From NCBI GenBank assembly GCA_047636495.1, contig JBLILH010000005.1, forward strand, positions 56,668-120,667: 64,000 nt of DNA, in the 5' to 3' direction. Source of the DNA: Endobugula sp047636495. GTDB lineage: Bacteria; Pseudomonadota; Gammaproteobacteria; Pseudomonadales; Cellvibrionaceae. Of this stretch, positions 18,327 through 25,614 are shown in pieces. The position numbers were made by a program, and so were the translations under genes. How positions within the stretch are numbered: position 1 is the first letter of the stretch; every line of letters begins with the position of its first letter. The notes below the pieces were generated by a model. It made no database searches and was not told where the DNA came from. It was given only the letters and a program-made list of their open reading frames with translations.

Positions 18327-19403
18327 ATGAAGCGTAGGCAAGTAATAACGGGTTTATTGGCGATGGGCGCGGGGGTATTATTACCTCATGTGGCGAATCG
18401 TATGTTCAGTGCTCAGCAATCGTTTGCAGACAACGATAGCCCTTCTAGCAATACCCCAATAGATTTAACAGATTTCGAGCCACCGTTATTTGATCCTGTC
18501 AGTGATCATGAAAACAGAGCTGTTTTAATAAACCCCTCTTTAGTCTTGACTGGCCAGTTACCCATTTCCCCGATATCTATAAGTGATCTAATGGGAGAGC
18601 CTAAAAACTCTCAGTCTATAGATGCGCTCGCGCATGGGCCTAAGATACAATCGGTATCAGTGCCAACACCATCACCACTGATACCCACAACAAATACAGT
18701 TAACAAAGCGATTTATTTCGAGCAAGATTACAATGATGACCTTTTCGTTAGCGCGGAAGATAAGCCGCTGTTGCATTCTATTCATTTACGTTTGAAAAAA
18801 TTACAAAGCCAAATAGGCTATGGCCACTTTAACGTCCTTAACTTTGACGATGCCTTGCTATTTGCCAAGCGTTTTCAAGTGATTGGGGAATTTACTAAAG
18901 CAGAGTTAGACTTTATAGAAAAGGTATTTACGACTAAGGCAGCAGATTATGGTTTTTATGGTGATAAAGTTATCGCCTCACTGACCGATAAAGTTAAGAA
19001 ACAGCACACGTTTAAAGTGCCACACACAGGGCATTATTTATTTAAAGAGCAATCTTTTCAGTATTATAAAAAATTACGCGACAATGTAGGCGAAGGTATT
19101 ATTTTAACCTCGGGTATTCGTTCTAACGTTAAACAGCTTCATCTTTTCCTAGCGAAAGTGGTGCGGGTGAATGGCAACTTGTCTCGGGCCTCCCGCTCAT
19201 TAGCGCCACCGGGCTATTCTTATCACGGTATTGGTGATTTTGATGTGGGCCGTAAAGGTTGGGGGGGCAAAAATTTCACTAACGCTTTTTCTCAAACCGA
19301 TGAGTTTAAACGGATGCAAGATTTAGGTTATGTCACCATTCGTTATGACGAGGGGAATAACTTGGGGGTACGATTTGAACCTTGGCATATTAAAGTCGTA
19401 TAA
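18327..19403 (+). CDS. D,D-carboxypeptidase-like M15 (VanY-type) peptidase, exported
   Basis: A 358-residue protein. It opens with a twin-arginine-like leader (KRRQVITGLLAMGAGVLLP) that suggests Tat export. A low-complexity Pro/Ser/Thr-rich linker follows to about residue 140. The C-terminal domain (about 215-358) has the M15/VanY zinc site: SYHGIGDFDVG gives His and Asp ligands, and WHIKV near the end gives the third. It probably trims peptide stems of peptidoglycan in the periplasm; the exact bond cut is not known. The Tat assignment is from the motif only. It stands alone and a hairpin lies downstream at 19566. Confidence 0.85.
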   Translation: MKRRQVITGLLAMGAGVLLPHVANRMFSAQQSFADNDSPSSNTPIDLTDFEPPLFDPVSDHENRAVLINPSLVLTGQLPISPISISDLMGEPKNSQSIDALAHGPKIQSVSVPTPSPLIPTTNTVNKAIYFEQDYNDDLFVSAEDKPLLHSIHLRLKKLQSQIGYGHFNVLNFDDALLFAKRFQVIGEFTKAELDFIEKVFTTKAADYGFYGDKVIASLTDKVKKQHTFKVPHTGHYLFKEQSFQYYKKLRDNVGEGIILTSGIRSNVKQLHLFLAKVVRVNGNLSRASRSLAPPGYSYHGIGDFDVGRKGWGGKNFTNAFSQTDEFKRMQDLGYVTIRYDEGNNLGVRFEPWHIKVV

Positions 19404-19426
19404 TGTGGCTTGGTGCTAAATCTAGT

Positions 19427-19585
19427 TCAGGTATCTATTATTCTGGTATGCTCCGAGTATATCTTTGTAAACTCTATGCCAGCGTGTATCTTGTCAAAGG
19501 CTGTGCCAATCAATACCGAACCTACAACCATTAAATCAACGGCGCCATCAACGTTTAGCTCAATAAGCTCACTATATATGAACCC
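19427..19585 (-). pseudogene. Possible gene remnant (52 open codons)
   Basis: On the minus strand, a frame is open from 19585 to the TGA at 19427-19429. It reads like a globular beta-rich protein piece (LNVDGAVDLMVVGS, then GTAFDKIHAGIEFTKIYSEH). There is no start codon with a ribosome-binding site and a stop lies just upstream. I do not recognise a family, and it may be chance. Confidence 0.22.
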
Positions 19586-19607
19586 TTAGTGAGCTCCCTT
19601 CTTTTTA
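19566..19607 (+). terminator. Hairpin with T-rich tail after the M15 peptidase gene
   Basis: A perfect 9-bp stem, AGCTCACTA (19566-19574) and TAGTGAGCT (19587-19595), is followed by CCCTTCTTTTTATT. It is 160 bp after the peptidase stop and before purU. It could be a rho-independent terminator on the plus strand, though the distance is unusual. Confidence 0.45.
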
Positions 19608-19696
19608 TTAATGAAATCAGTGTTATATCTCTTTTCCTTCAGTTAGTATTCTTTTTTACGCGTATTCTATGAACCCTATTATAAAAAATAAGTATT

Positions 19697-20563
19697 ATGA
19701 CTCAAGTTACCGATATTGTCCTTAAGCTCAGTTGTAAAGATCAACCAGGTATTGTTGCCGCTGTAGCCAATTTATTCGCTCTTCAGGGGTTTAATATTCG
19801 CGAATCATCACAGTTTGAAGATGTGTCGGCATCAAGATTTTTTATGCGCACGGTATTTGAATCATGTGAGGGTGAGAAGCGCCTAGATGATGTGAAAGTC
19901 TGTTTCCTGACTCTAGCCGAGCGCTATGGTATGACGTGGGAGTTAGTGGATACCCAGTATAAGCCAAAGGTGTTGATTGCGGTATCTCAATGGGGGCATT
20001 GTTTAAGTTATTTGCTCAATGCATGGAAGCGTGGTTCCTTACCTATCGATATTGTCGGTGTGGTTTCTAATCATCAGGCTATGCGTTCTTTGTGTGACTG
20101 GTACGAAGTGCCGTTTTATTTTTTCCCCGTCACATCGGAAACCAAGCCGCAACAAGAAGCGCAATTACTAGCATTGATGGATAGTGAGCTGCAAGCTGAT
20201 TTTTTAGTGTTGGCGCGCTACATGCAAATTCTATCGAGTGATCTGTGTGAACGATTAGCGGGCCGCGCGATTAATATCCATCATTCGTTCTTACCTGGCT
20301 TTAAGGGCGCAAAACCTTATCATCAAGCCTACGACCGCGGCGTAAAATTGATTGGCGCAACAGCACATTACGTCACGACGGATTTAGATGAAGGCCCTAT
20401 TATTGAACAAGCGGTAGAGCGCGTTAATCATGCGAATAGCCCAGAAGAGTTGGTGGAAATAGGCCAAGACAGTGAAGCGATTGTACTTAACCGAGCGGTT
20501 CGTTGGCATGCACAACACCGAGTGTTGATTAATGGTGAAAAAACCGTTGTGTTTGATCGTTGA
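19697..20563 (+). CDS. purU: Formyltetrahydrofolate deformylase
   Basis: This 288-residue enzyme hydrolyses 10-formyl-tetrahydrofolate to formate and tetrahydrofolate, balancing one-carbon pools. An N-terminal ACT domain (about 1-80, beginning with KLSCKDQPGIVAAVANLF) is followed by the formyltransferase-like catalytic domain. The catalytic Asn-His-Asp set is visible in INIHHSFLPGFKGAKPY and DLDEGPIIEQ. Length is normal. The start ATG lacks a strong ribosome-binding site. The neighbouring glycine/serine genes at 37-45 kb feed the same folate pool, though they are not adjacent. Confidence 0.96.
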   Translation: MTQVTDIVLKLSCKDQPGIVAAVANLFALQGFNIRESSQFEDVSASRFFMRTVFESCEGEKRLDDVKVCFLTLAERYGMTWELVDTQYKPKVLIAVSQWGHCLSYLLNAWKRGSLPIDIVGVVSNHQAMRSLCDWYEVPFYFFPVTSETKPQQEAQLLALMDSELQADFLVLARYMQILSSDLCERLAGRAINIHHSFLPGFKGAKPYHQAYDRGVKLIGATAHYVTTDLDEGPIIEQAVERVNHANSPEELVEIGQDSEAIVLNRAVRWHAQHRVLINGEKTVVFDR

Positions 20564-20598
20564 TATATGTCGTTAAGTATCAAGAGATATGGATGTAA

Positions 20599-20988
20599 AT
20601 GATAAAAGGTAGCTGTCTTTGCGGTCAGGTGACATATGAAATAATCGGGAAAGTGGGTGAGGTAGTTCACTGCCATTGCCACACTTGCCGTAAAGCGCAT
20701 GGTGCCGCTTTTTCAAGTGTGGCTCCTGTAGATGACGACGATATTACAATACAAGGCGAAGAGTCACTTCGCTTTTATGAGTCATCAAAAGGTAAGAAGC
20801 GATATTTTTGCTCGAACTGTGGAGCGCAAGTCTATGCTAAGAGGGATGGGGCAAAGCATATTATTTTACGCTTAGGGTCTTTAAATGACGATCCCAGTAC
20901 TATAGAAAAAAGCCATATATGGCTTTCTCAAAAAGCACCTTGGTATTCTATTAATAGCTGTTTACTCGAATACCAAGAGTATGAATAA
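20599..20988 (+). CDS. GFA (glutathione-dependent formaldehyde-activating) family protein
   Basis: This 129-residue zinc-binding protein has the family's cysteine layout: CLCGQV near residue 6, HCHCHTCRKAHG near 25-36 and CSNCGAQ near 71. Family members include Gfa and CENP-V relatives. The reaction in bacteria is often unknown, although some catalyse formation of S-hydroxymethylglutathione. It is 35 bp after purU and likely co-transcribed. That pairing would fit formyl or formaldehyde metabolism (inference). It is convergent with the RNase II gene. Confidence 0.88.
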   Translation: MIKGSCLCGQVTYEIIGKVGEVVHCHCHTCRKAHGAAFSSVAPVDDDDITIQGEESLRFYESSKGKKRYFCSNCGAQVYAKRDGAKHIILRLGSLNDDPSTIEKSHIWLSQKAPWYSINSCLLEYQEYE

Positions 20989-21085
20989 GGTTTGTAAGTT
21001 AAGAATCAAGTGCGCATGCTCTTTAGCTAGAGGTTTTTTGGTAGGTTATGCTTCGCCGGTGACTTCTTTTTGAGCCACCTTTACC

Positions 21086-23125
21086 TCAGTTGTATTTTTC
21101 GGTCACTCCTTCACCAGTCACTATTTCTTCGCTTACTAGTTCACTAAAACCAAATTCCAATTTATTCTTATCATGATCGCAGCGTAACAGTGTGACGTTA
21201 ATGCTTTGATCTAACGCGATAGGTTGATCATTCCAGGTTAATTCCATTCGTTGGTTGTTAAACGAAATCTTATCGAAGAGTGCTTTTGGCTTGCGTTTGT
21301 CGGCTTTTTTAGCAGCGATAAACCCTTCAACACCGCTATCGTCTAGGCGCACACCAATGCCTTGGTTGGTTAATAAGCTAACGGTACCGGTAAATTTCTC
21401 ACCTACTTTGCTGGTCATATAATCACAAATCAACCATTTCTCCATAAACATGGAGGCTTGACGGCTTTCTTTTACATTGACTTGCAATTGCTCTAATTGC
21501 TGAGTGTTTAGTGTGTCTAAGGCTTGATTAGCGAGTATGTTATAAATCGCACGTTGGTTATATAAATCTTGGTAACGTCTAATGGGCGAAGTGATCGTCG
21601 CATAATGATCAAAACCTAAACCGAAGTGTGGTTTGGGCTCCGGGCTTAGTTGACTGGCTTCTAAAAAGCGCTGCTGTATTGAAAGCAACAGGCCTGCATC
21701 ATCACTTTGCTGTAGAGCTCGAATTGTGCGAACGTAGCTTGCTAACTCTTGAGTATCACTAATGGTCGTGTGCATTTTCTCTGTTAATAGCGCTTCGATA
21801 TCTTTTCTACGCTCTTCACGGTAGCCACGATGGTGGACAAATAAGCCTGTCTTATGTTGCGCTAAAAAGTCGCCCGCACAGCGGTTGGTTAATAGCATGG
21901 CTTCTTCAACGATGCTATGTGCGCAGTTACGTTCGATTTTTTCGATATTCTCTAGCTTGCCTTGCTTGTTAAGATACAAAGCAAAATCAGCTCGGTTATC
22001 TAACACAATATGGTGTGCTTGACGGTAACTGTGCAATGCCTGCGTACATTGCTGTAATTGCTCTAAAGGCGTTTTAAAACCGACAGGATCAGATAAGCTA
22101 GGATTGCTGTTGTATTCTTGACCGTTCAGTAAGGCGGCGACTTGCATATAGCTGAGCTTTGCATGTGATTTGATGATTGCGGGAATAAACACGCAATTGC
22201 TGATGGCACCATTATTATCAATCAGGCACTGAAACACTAAACTTTGTCGTTCTTCACCGGCTTTTAATGAGTAACGCTCAATCGACAATCTCTCCGGTAG
22301 CATAGTGAGTGGCTTATCAGCAAAGTAGGTGGTTTGTGCGCGTTTTCTAGCGGTTTTATCAAGACTACTATTAAAAGGAATATCGGTACTAGGGGCGGCA
22401 ATAGCCACCGATAACATCCAGCCATTGTCAGTTTGGCTAATCGCTAGAGCGTCGTCCATATCCTGTGTTGATGCAGAATCAATGGTGACAAAATCGATAT
22501 GACGTAAATCTTGGATAGTTAGCGTGCCTTGGGAATCGTCAGCAAGGTCAGCTTTTGGTGCTTGTTCAATGAGCTGTTGCGCGGTGTTTTCAATTTCCGC
22601 ACTAAAATTACTTTCTATGCGATGCTTGCAAACCGAGTAGAGCTTTTCAATAAACGGGGTGTTTTCATTCCCGACATTTTGCGTAACTTTGGCTTGTGCG
22701 CGTCCGTCTTTAAATGGGTGTTGGGTTACTTTAGCGGTGATATAACATCCTTCGGTACATTTCATTCGCAGTTTAGGCGGAATAAAAATCCAACGGTCAA
22801 AGTTATGTAAATCGGTGGCAATAAAATGGCCTTTGCCTCGAATGCGGTAACGACCCGATAGAAAGTTAACGGGTGAATCGATTAGTTTTTCTAATTTTGC
22901 TTCGAACTGTTCTTTGTCGTTTTTGGTGATTTCTACTTCGACTCGATCACCGGGGAAGACTCGTTCCATTTGATCGGGGTTAAGGTAGGCATCTCTTCCG
23001 TCGTCTAATCCAACAAACCCGAAGCGTCCGGATGTCGCGCGCACGACTCCGTGAGCGATATCTCGGCTGGAGCGAATATTTTGTTTTAAGTCGGTAAGTG
23101 CTGAAAGCTGATCGTTAGAAAACAT
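21086..23125 (-). CDS. rnb: Exoribonuclease II family protein (RNB domain)
   Basis: A processive 3'-5' exoribonuclease of about 679 residues. An N-terminal cold-shock-like RNA-binding region (GRFGFVGLDDGRDAYL) precedes the RNB catalytic domain, whose metal site is DFVTIDSASTQDMDDAL, followed by FADKPLTMLPERLS. The C-terminal S1-like domain runs near 600-650. It degrades RNA in the cytoplasm. It could be annotated as RNase II or an RNase II-like protein; it lacks the long basic tail of RNase R. The frame extends 36 bp further to a TTG at 23161. I prefer the internal ATG (MFSNDQL), but neither has a ribosome-binding site. Confidence 0.88.
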   Translation of the reverse strand: MFSNDQLSALTDLKQNIRSSRDIAHGVVRATSGRFGFVGLDDGRDAYLNPDQMERVFPGDRVEVEITKNDKEQFEAKLEKLIDSPVNFLSGRYRIRGKGHFIATDLHNFDRWIFIPPKLRMKCTEGCYITAKVTQHPFKDGRAQAKVTQNVGNENTPFIEKLYSVCKHRIESNFSAEIENTAQQLIEQAPKADLADDSQGTLTIQDLRHIDFVTIDSASTQDMDDALAISQTDNGWMLSVAIAAPSTDIPFNSSLDKTARKRAQTTYFADKPLTMLPERLSIERYSLKAGEERQSLVFQCLIDNNGAISNCVFIPAIIKSHAKLSYMQVAALLNGQEYNSNPSLSDPVGFKTPLEQLQQCTQALHSYRQAHHIVLDNRADFALYLNKQGKLENIEKIERNCAHSIVEEAMLLTNRCAGDFLAQHKTGLFVHHRGYREERRKDIEALLTEKMHTTISDTQELASYVRTIRALQQSDDAGLLLSIQQRFLEASQLSPEPKPHFGLGFDHYATITSPIRRYQDLYNQRAIYNILANQALDTLNTQQLEQLQVNVKESRQASMFMEKWLICDYMTSKVGEKFTGTVSLLTNQGIGVRLDDSGVEGFIAAKKADKRKPKALFDKISFNNQRMELTWNDQPIALDQSINVTLLRCDHDKNKLEFGFSELVSEEIVTGEGVTEKYN

Positions 23126-23161
23126 AGGAAGTATAAATTCTGTAGGGTAAAAAGAGGGCAA

Positions 23162-23518
23162 CAGTTTACAATGAAACGCCTTACATAAAAACCGCTATCT
23201 ACATGCCTGCAGCAATGAAATAATCTGTTTTTCTTTGATTTAGAGATGGTTTATGGAGGGTACAACCATAGTACAACCATAGTACAACCATAGTACAACC
23301 ATAGTTCAACCATAGTTCAACCATAGCTCAACGATGTTGTAGTGGTGAGTTAGCGATAAGTTGAACTCTGGATTCACTCGACGTTAGTCATGCTGTATAT
23401 ATAGTATTTAACATAGGCATCCGGTATAGAATTCAGCTATCAAAGCGAGTTATATAACACGGATGTTGAGTATTTAACTGAATTAATAGTGCTAATACGC
23501 AGCCTAAGTGATTAAATT
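23162..23518. other. Gene-free spacer upstream of rnb
   Basis: This roughly 357-bp gap holds the 11-bp tandem array described separately and otherwise no gene. It is upstream of rnb on the minus strand and downstream of the glutamine-cyclotransferase gene. I see no clear promoter or terminator. Confidence 0.6.
23261..23337. repeat. 11-bp tandem repeat, about 7 copies
   Basis: The unit TACAACCATAG starts at 23261 and recurs every 11 bp. The first four copies are identical, the next two begin TTC, and a degenerate seventh ends near 23337. Substitutions are graded from one end to the other. The 11-bp period is close to one helical turn, so copies face the same side of DNA. It lies about 100-210 bp upstream of the rnb start. 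Confidence 0.93.
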
Positions 23519-24355
23519 TTAGCAGCTGGAATGATTTAAAATTTCCAAGTTAATACTGGGGTAGTCGATAAGGTAGCGGGCAGGCCAGTATTTCCCCGTA
23601 ATCCATAGACCATGTGCCTGCCTATCATAAGCGATACCGTTAAGTATATTGTTACGGTTAGGTGTGACGGCCTGTCGGCGGATGGCAGACAGATCTATGG
23701 TGACTATTATGCAGCCGTTTTTGCTGTTGATGCCATAAATACTATCTTTATTCCAATCGTTGGCCCAAATAATACCGTCGACATACTCTAGTTCGTTCAG
23801 CTGCAAAGGTTGTTTGATGGTAATGCGTCTTTTAATTGAAAAGTCGTTAGGGTCACGAAATAACAACTGTGAACTACCGTTACTCATAATTAATTGTGAG
23901 CCATTATGAGTGAGTCCCCAGCCTTCACCTTTATACGGCAAGCTATTTTCTATCGCTAGAGTCTCTTTGTTGAGTATGAGCATGACTTCTGACTTCCAAG
24001 TCAGAAGGTAAATTTGGTGATTAAGCAATGTTAGCCCTTCAGCAAAATAGTGGGCTGGAAGCTTGGCGGTAGACATAATAGTAAAGGGGTCGCTTGCTCG
24101 GTGGTACTGGATAAATGAGTGTCCATATAAACCGCTACTTTCGTAAAAAAAATCTCCTTCTTTAACCCAGCCTTGAGTAAAACTAGTAGAGTTATGAGGC
24201 TTTATTTGTATAACGACTGCCGAGACAGCTAAGGGGAGGTCGTAGGTGTTAGCCGCATCGCTATTCATTGAATAGGTATTCATCATCAATAAAGTAAGGA
24301 CTCGCGTTAACCAATATAGGGTTTGCGTGTGTGTCTTATTGACAAAACGATTCAC
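23519..24355 (-). CDS. Glutaminyl-peptide cyclotransferase-like protein (plant-type QC)
   Basis: A 278-residue protein of the glutamine-cyclotransferase beta-propeller family. It starts with a GTG and a signal-peptide-like hydrophobic segment, so export is likely. Family motifs: SFTQGWVKEGDFFYESSG, HYFAEGLTLL, GEGWGLTHNGSQL, LNELEYVDGIIWANDWN, NILNGIAYD and GKYWPARYLI. The family converts N-terminal glutamine of proteins to pyroglutamate; activity in this protein is not shown. The start is uncertain, and methionines at about residues 24-30 are alternatives. It stands alone. Confidence 0.85.
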   Translation of the reverse strand: MNRFVNKTHTQTLYWLTRVLTLLMMNTYSMNSDAANTYDLPLAVSAVVIQIKPHNSTSFTQGWVKEGDFFYESSGLYGHSFIQYHRASDPFTIMSTAKLPAHYFAEGLTLLNHQIYLLTWKSEVMLILNKETLAIENSLPYKGEGWGLTHNGSQLIMSNGSSQLLFRDPNDFSIKRRITIKQPLQLNELEYVDGIIWANDWNKDSIYGINSKNGCIIVTIDLSAIRRQAVTPNRNNILNGIAYDRQAHGLWITGKYWPARYLIDYPSINLEILNHSSC

Positions 24356-24693
24356 AGTCTTAAGCCCATAGAAATAACCAAGGTGAAAAGAGGGTGGTCA
24401 AGCTTAGCTAAATAATGCGTATTGTAGATGAGCCGGTAGCAACCCGCTATTCTGAGGAATAATTTAACTTGCGATACTGTTTTTTTTGAGTTTTTTTGAG
24501 TTTTTTGATGTAACTAACCGTCATTGAAATAACCACAGTGATATATATTCTACATATTTAGAAATAAAGTCATAGACTAGCGCGTATATTAGTAGGGTAA
24601 TAGTGATGAGTAAGGGATGAGCTACCGTAAATACCCCATTTTTTTTAGAATCAAAAATTTTTCTGCGGCTCCGCGGTAGTCGGCATATAAAAC
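24356..24693. other. Gene-free spacer with T-rich repeat
   Basis: This roughly 338-bp gap contains three T-tracts of the form TTTTTTTGAG at 24481-24508 (10-bp spacing), and no gene that I can support. Both neighbours are transcribed leftward, so it lies downstream of the ComFB-like gene and upstream of the QC gene. The rest is AT-rich. Confidence 0.5.
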
Positions 24694-25272
24694 CTAATCT
24701 GTTATGTCGGGTGATGTTTGAGATGACGGTGCAGTGGCTTCTGTAGATTCAATAGTGGCGTCGTTTACAGAATCATTATTTACGTATTGAACATCTTTTT
24801 TTGGTACATCACTTACAGTGTCGGCTGTTATCTGTGATGCCTTATCAATTTTTTGGCCATCCGTCGGCTGATGGGTTGCTGGGACGTTCTGAGCATCATC
24901 AACAATAGGCTGTTTAATTTCCTCCTCGCTTTTGAACGCGTCACCAATAATGTCATCAGGGATCACTTCCTGTTGCTCTTCTTCATGTTGTTTTACGAGC
25001 ACTAGTGCGTAATCTACTGCTTTTTGTACTTTATTTTCTGTTTCTTCACGCTCTACTGGAGACATAAAAAAACTCATGTCCACGTCGTGGCGAATATACC
25101 GAGGTGGTAAATGATTGAGTGAAACACAAGATACATCTGCTAAGAAATTCGGATCTGTTAGTGCTCTAACGTCGGTTTTAATAATCGCTTCTGCGACCAA
25201 ACGCTCATAATAATTGTGAACATTAGCGACTTCCGCTCGGGTAGAAGTTGTGCGAGGGCGGGATATAAGCAT
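24694..25272 (-). CDS. ComFB-like protein with long acidic tail
   Basis: A 192-residue protein. The N-terminal 90 residues match the late-competence ComFB family: VHNYYERLVAEAI, FLADVSCVSLNHLPPRYIRH, FFMSPVEREETENKVQKAV. The C-terminal 100 residues are low-complexity, rich in Asp, Glu, Ser, Thr and Gln, and look disordered. ComFB relatives have been implicated as cyclic-di-nucleotide binding in cyanobacteria; that role here is only a suggestion. The ATG has AGAAGG nine bases upstream. It stands alone with gaps on both sides. Confidence 0.8.
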   Translation of the reverse strand: MLISRPRTTSTRAEVANVHNYYERLVAEAIIKTDVRALTDPNFLADVSCVSLNHLPPRYIRHDVDMSFFMSPVEREETENKVQKAVDYALVLVKQHEEEQQEVIPDDIIGDAFKSEEEIKQPIVDDAQNVPATHQPTDGQKIDKASQITADTVSDVPKKDVQYVNNDSVNDATIESTEATAPSSQTSPDITD

Positions 25273-25614
25273 GTCAATAAACCTTCTTTTAAATTAATCA
25301 ATAAATACACAAGAGACATGATTTACAGAGTACAGTTATTAATATCTCACTGATCTTTATAATCATTAGCGGCGCATGAAACCAATAACCAGTAATAGGT
25401 AACGTACATGAGCTGGTTACATCCTTAATAATTACTAAAGTATAGCGCCGATTTTAAAATATGCGAATTTTCCTATGAGTACGCATTTACAAATGGTTGG
25501 GTTTATGTTGATAGATACAGGGGTTTACCGGCGGTAAATAACGATATATACAGATGATTAGATAGCTGTTATGACTTTTCCCCAGCAGAGCGTTAATAGC
25601 AGGATGGTCACTCT
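25273..25614. other. Gene-free spacer between ComFB-like gene and mnmC
   Basis: About 342 bp of AT-rich DNA. Both flanking genes run leftward, so it contains the ComFB-like promoter region and the mnmC 3' end. I see no gene, repeat or hairpin strong enough to annotate. Confidence 0.5.

Noticed and set aside
23261..23337. CRISPR array
   Set aside because: 11-bp units with no spacers; far too short for CRISPR repeats.
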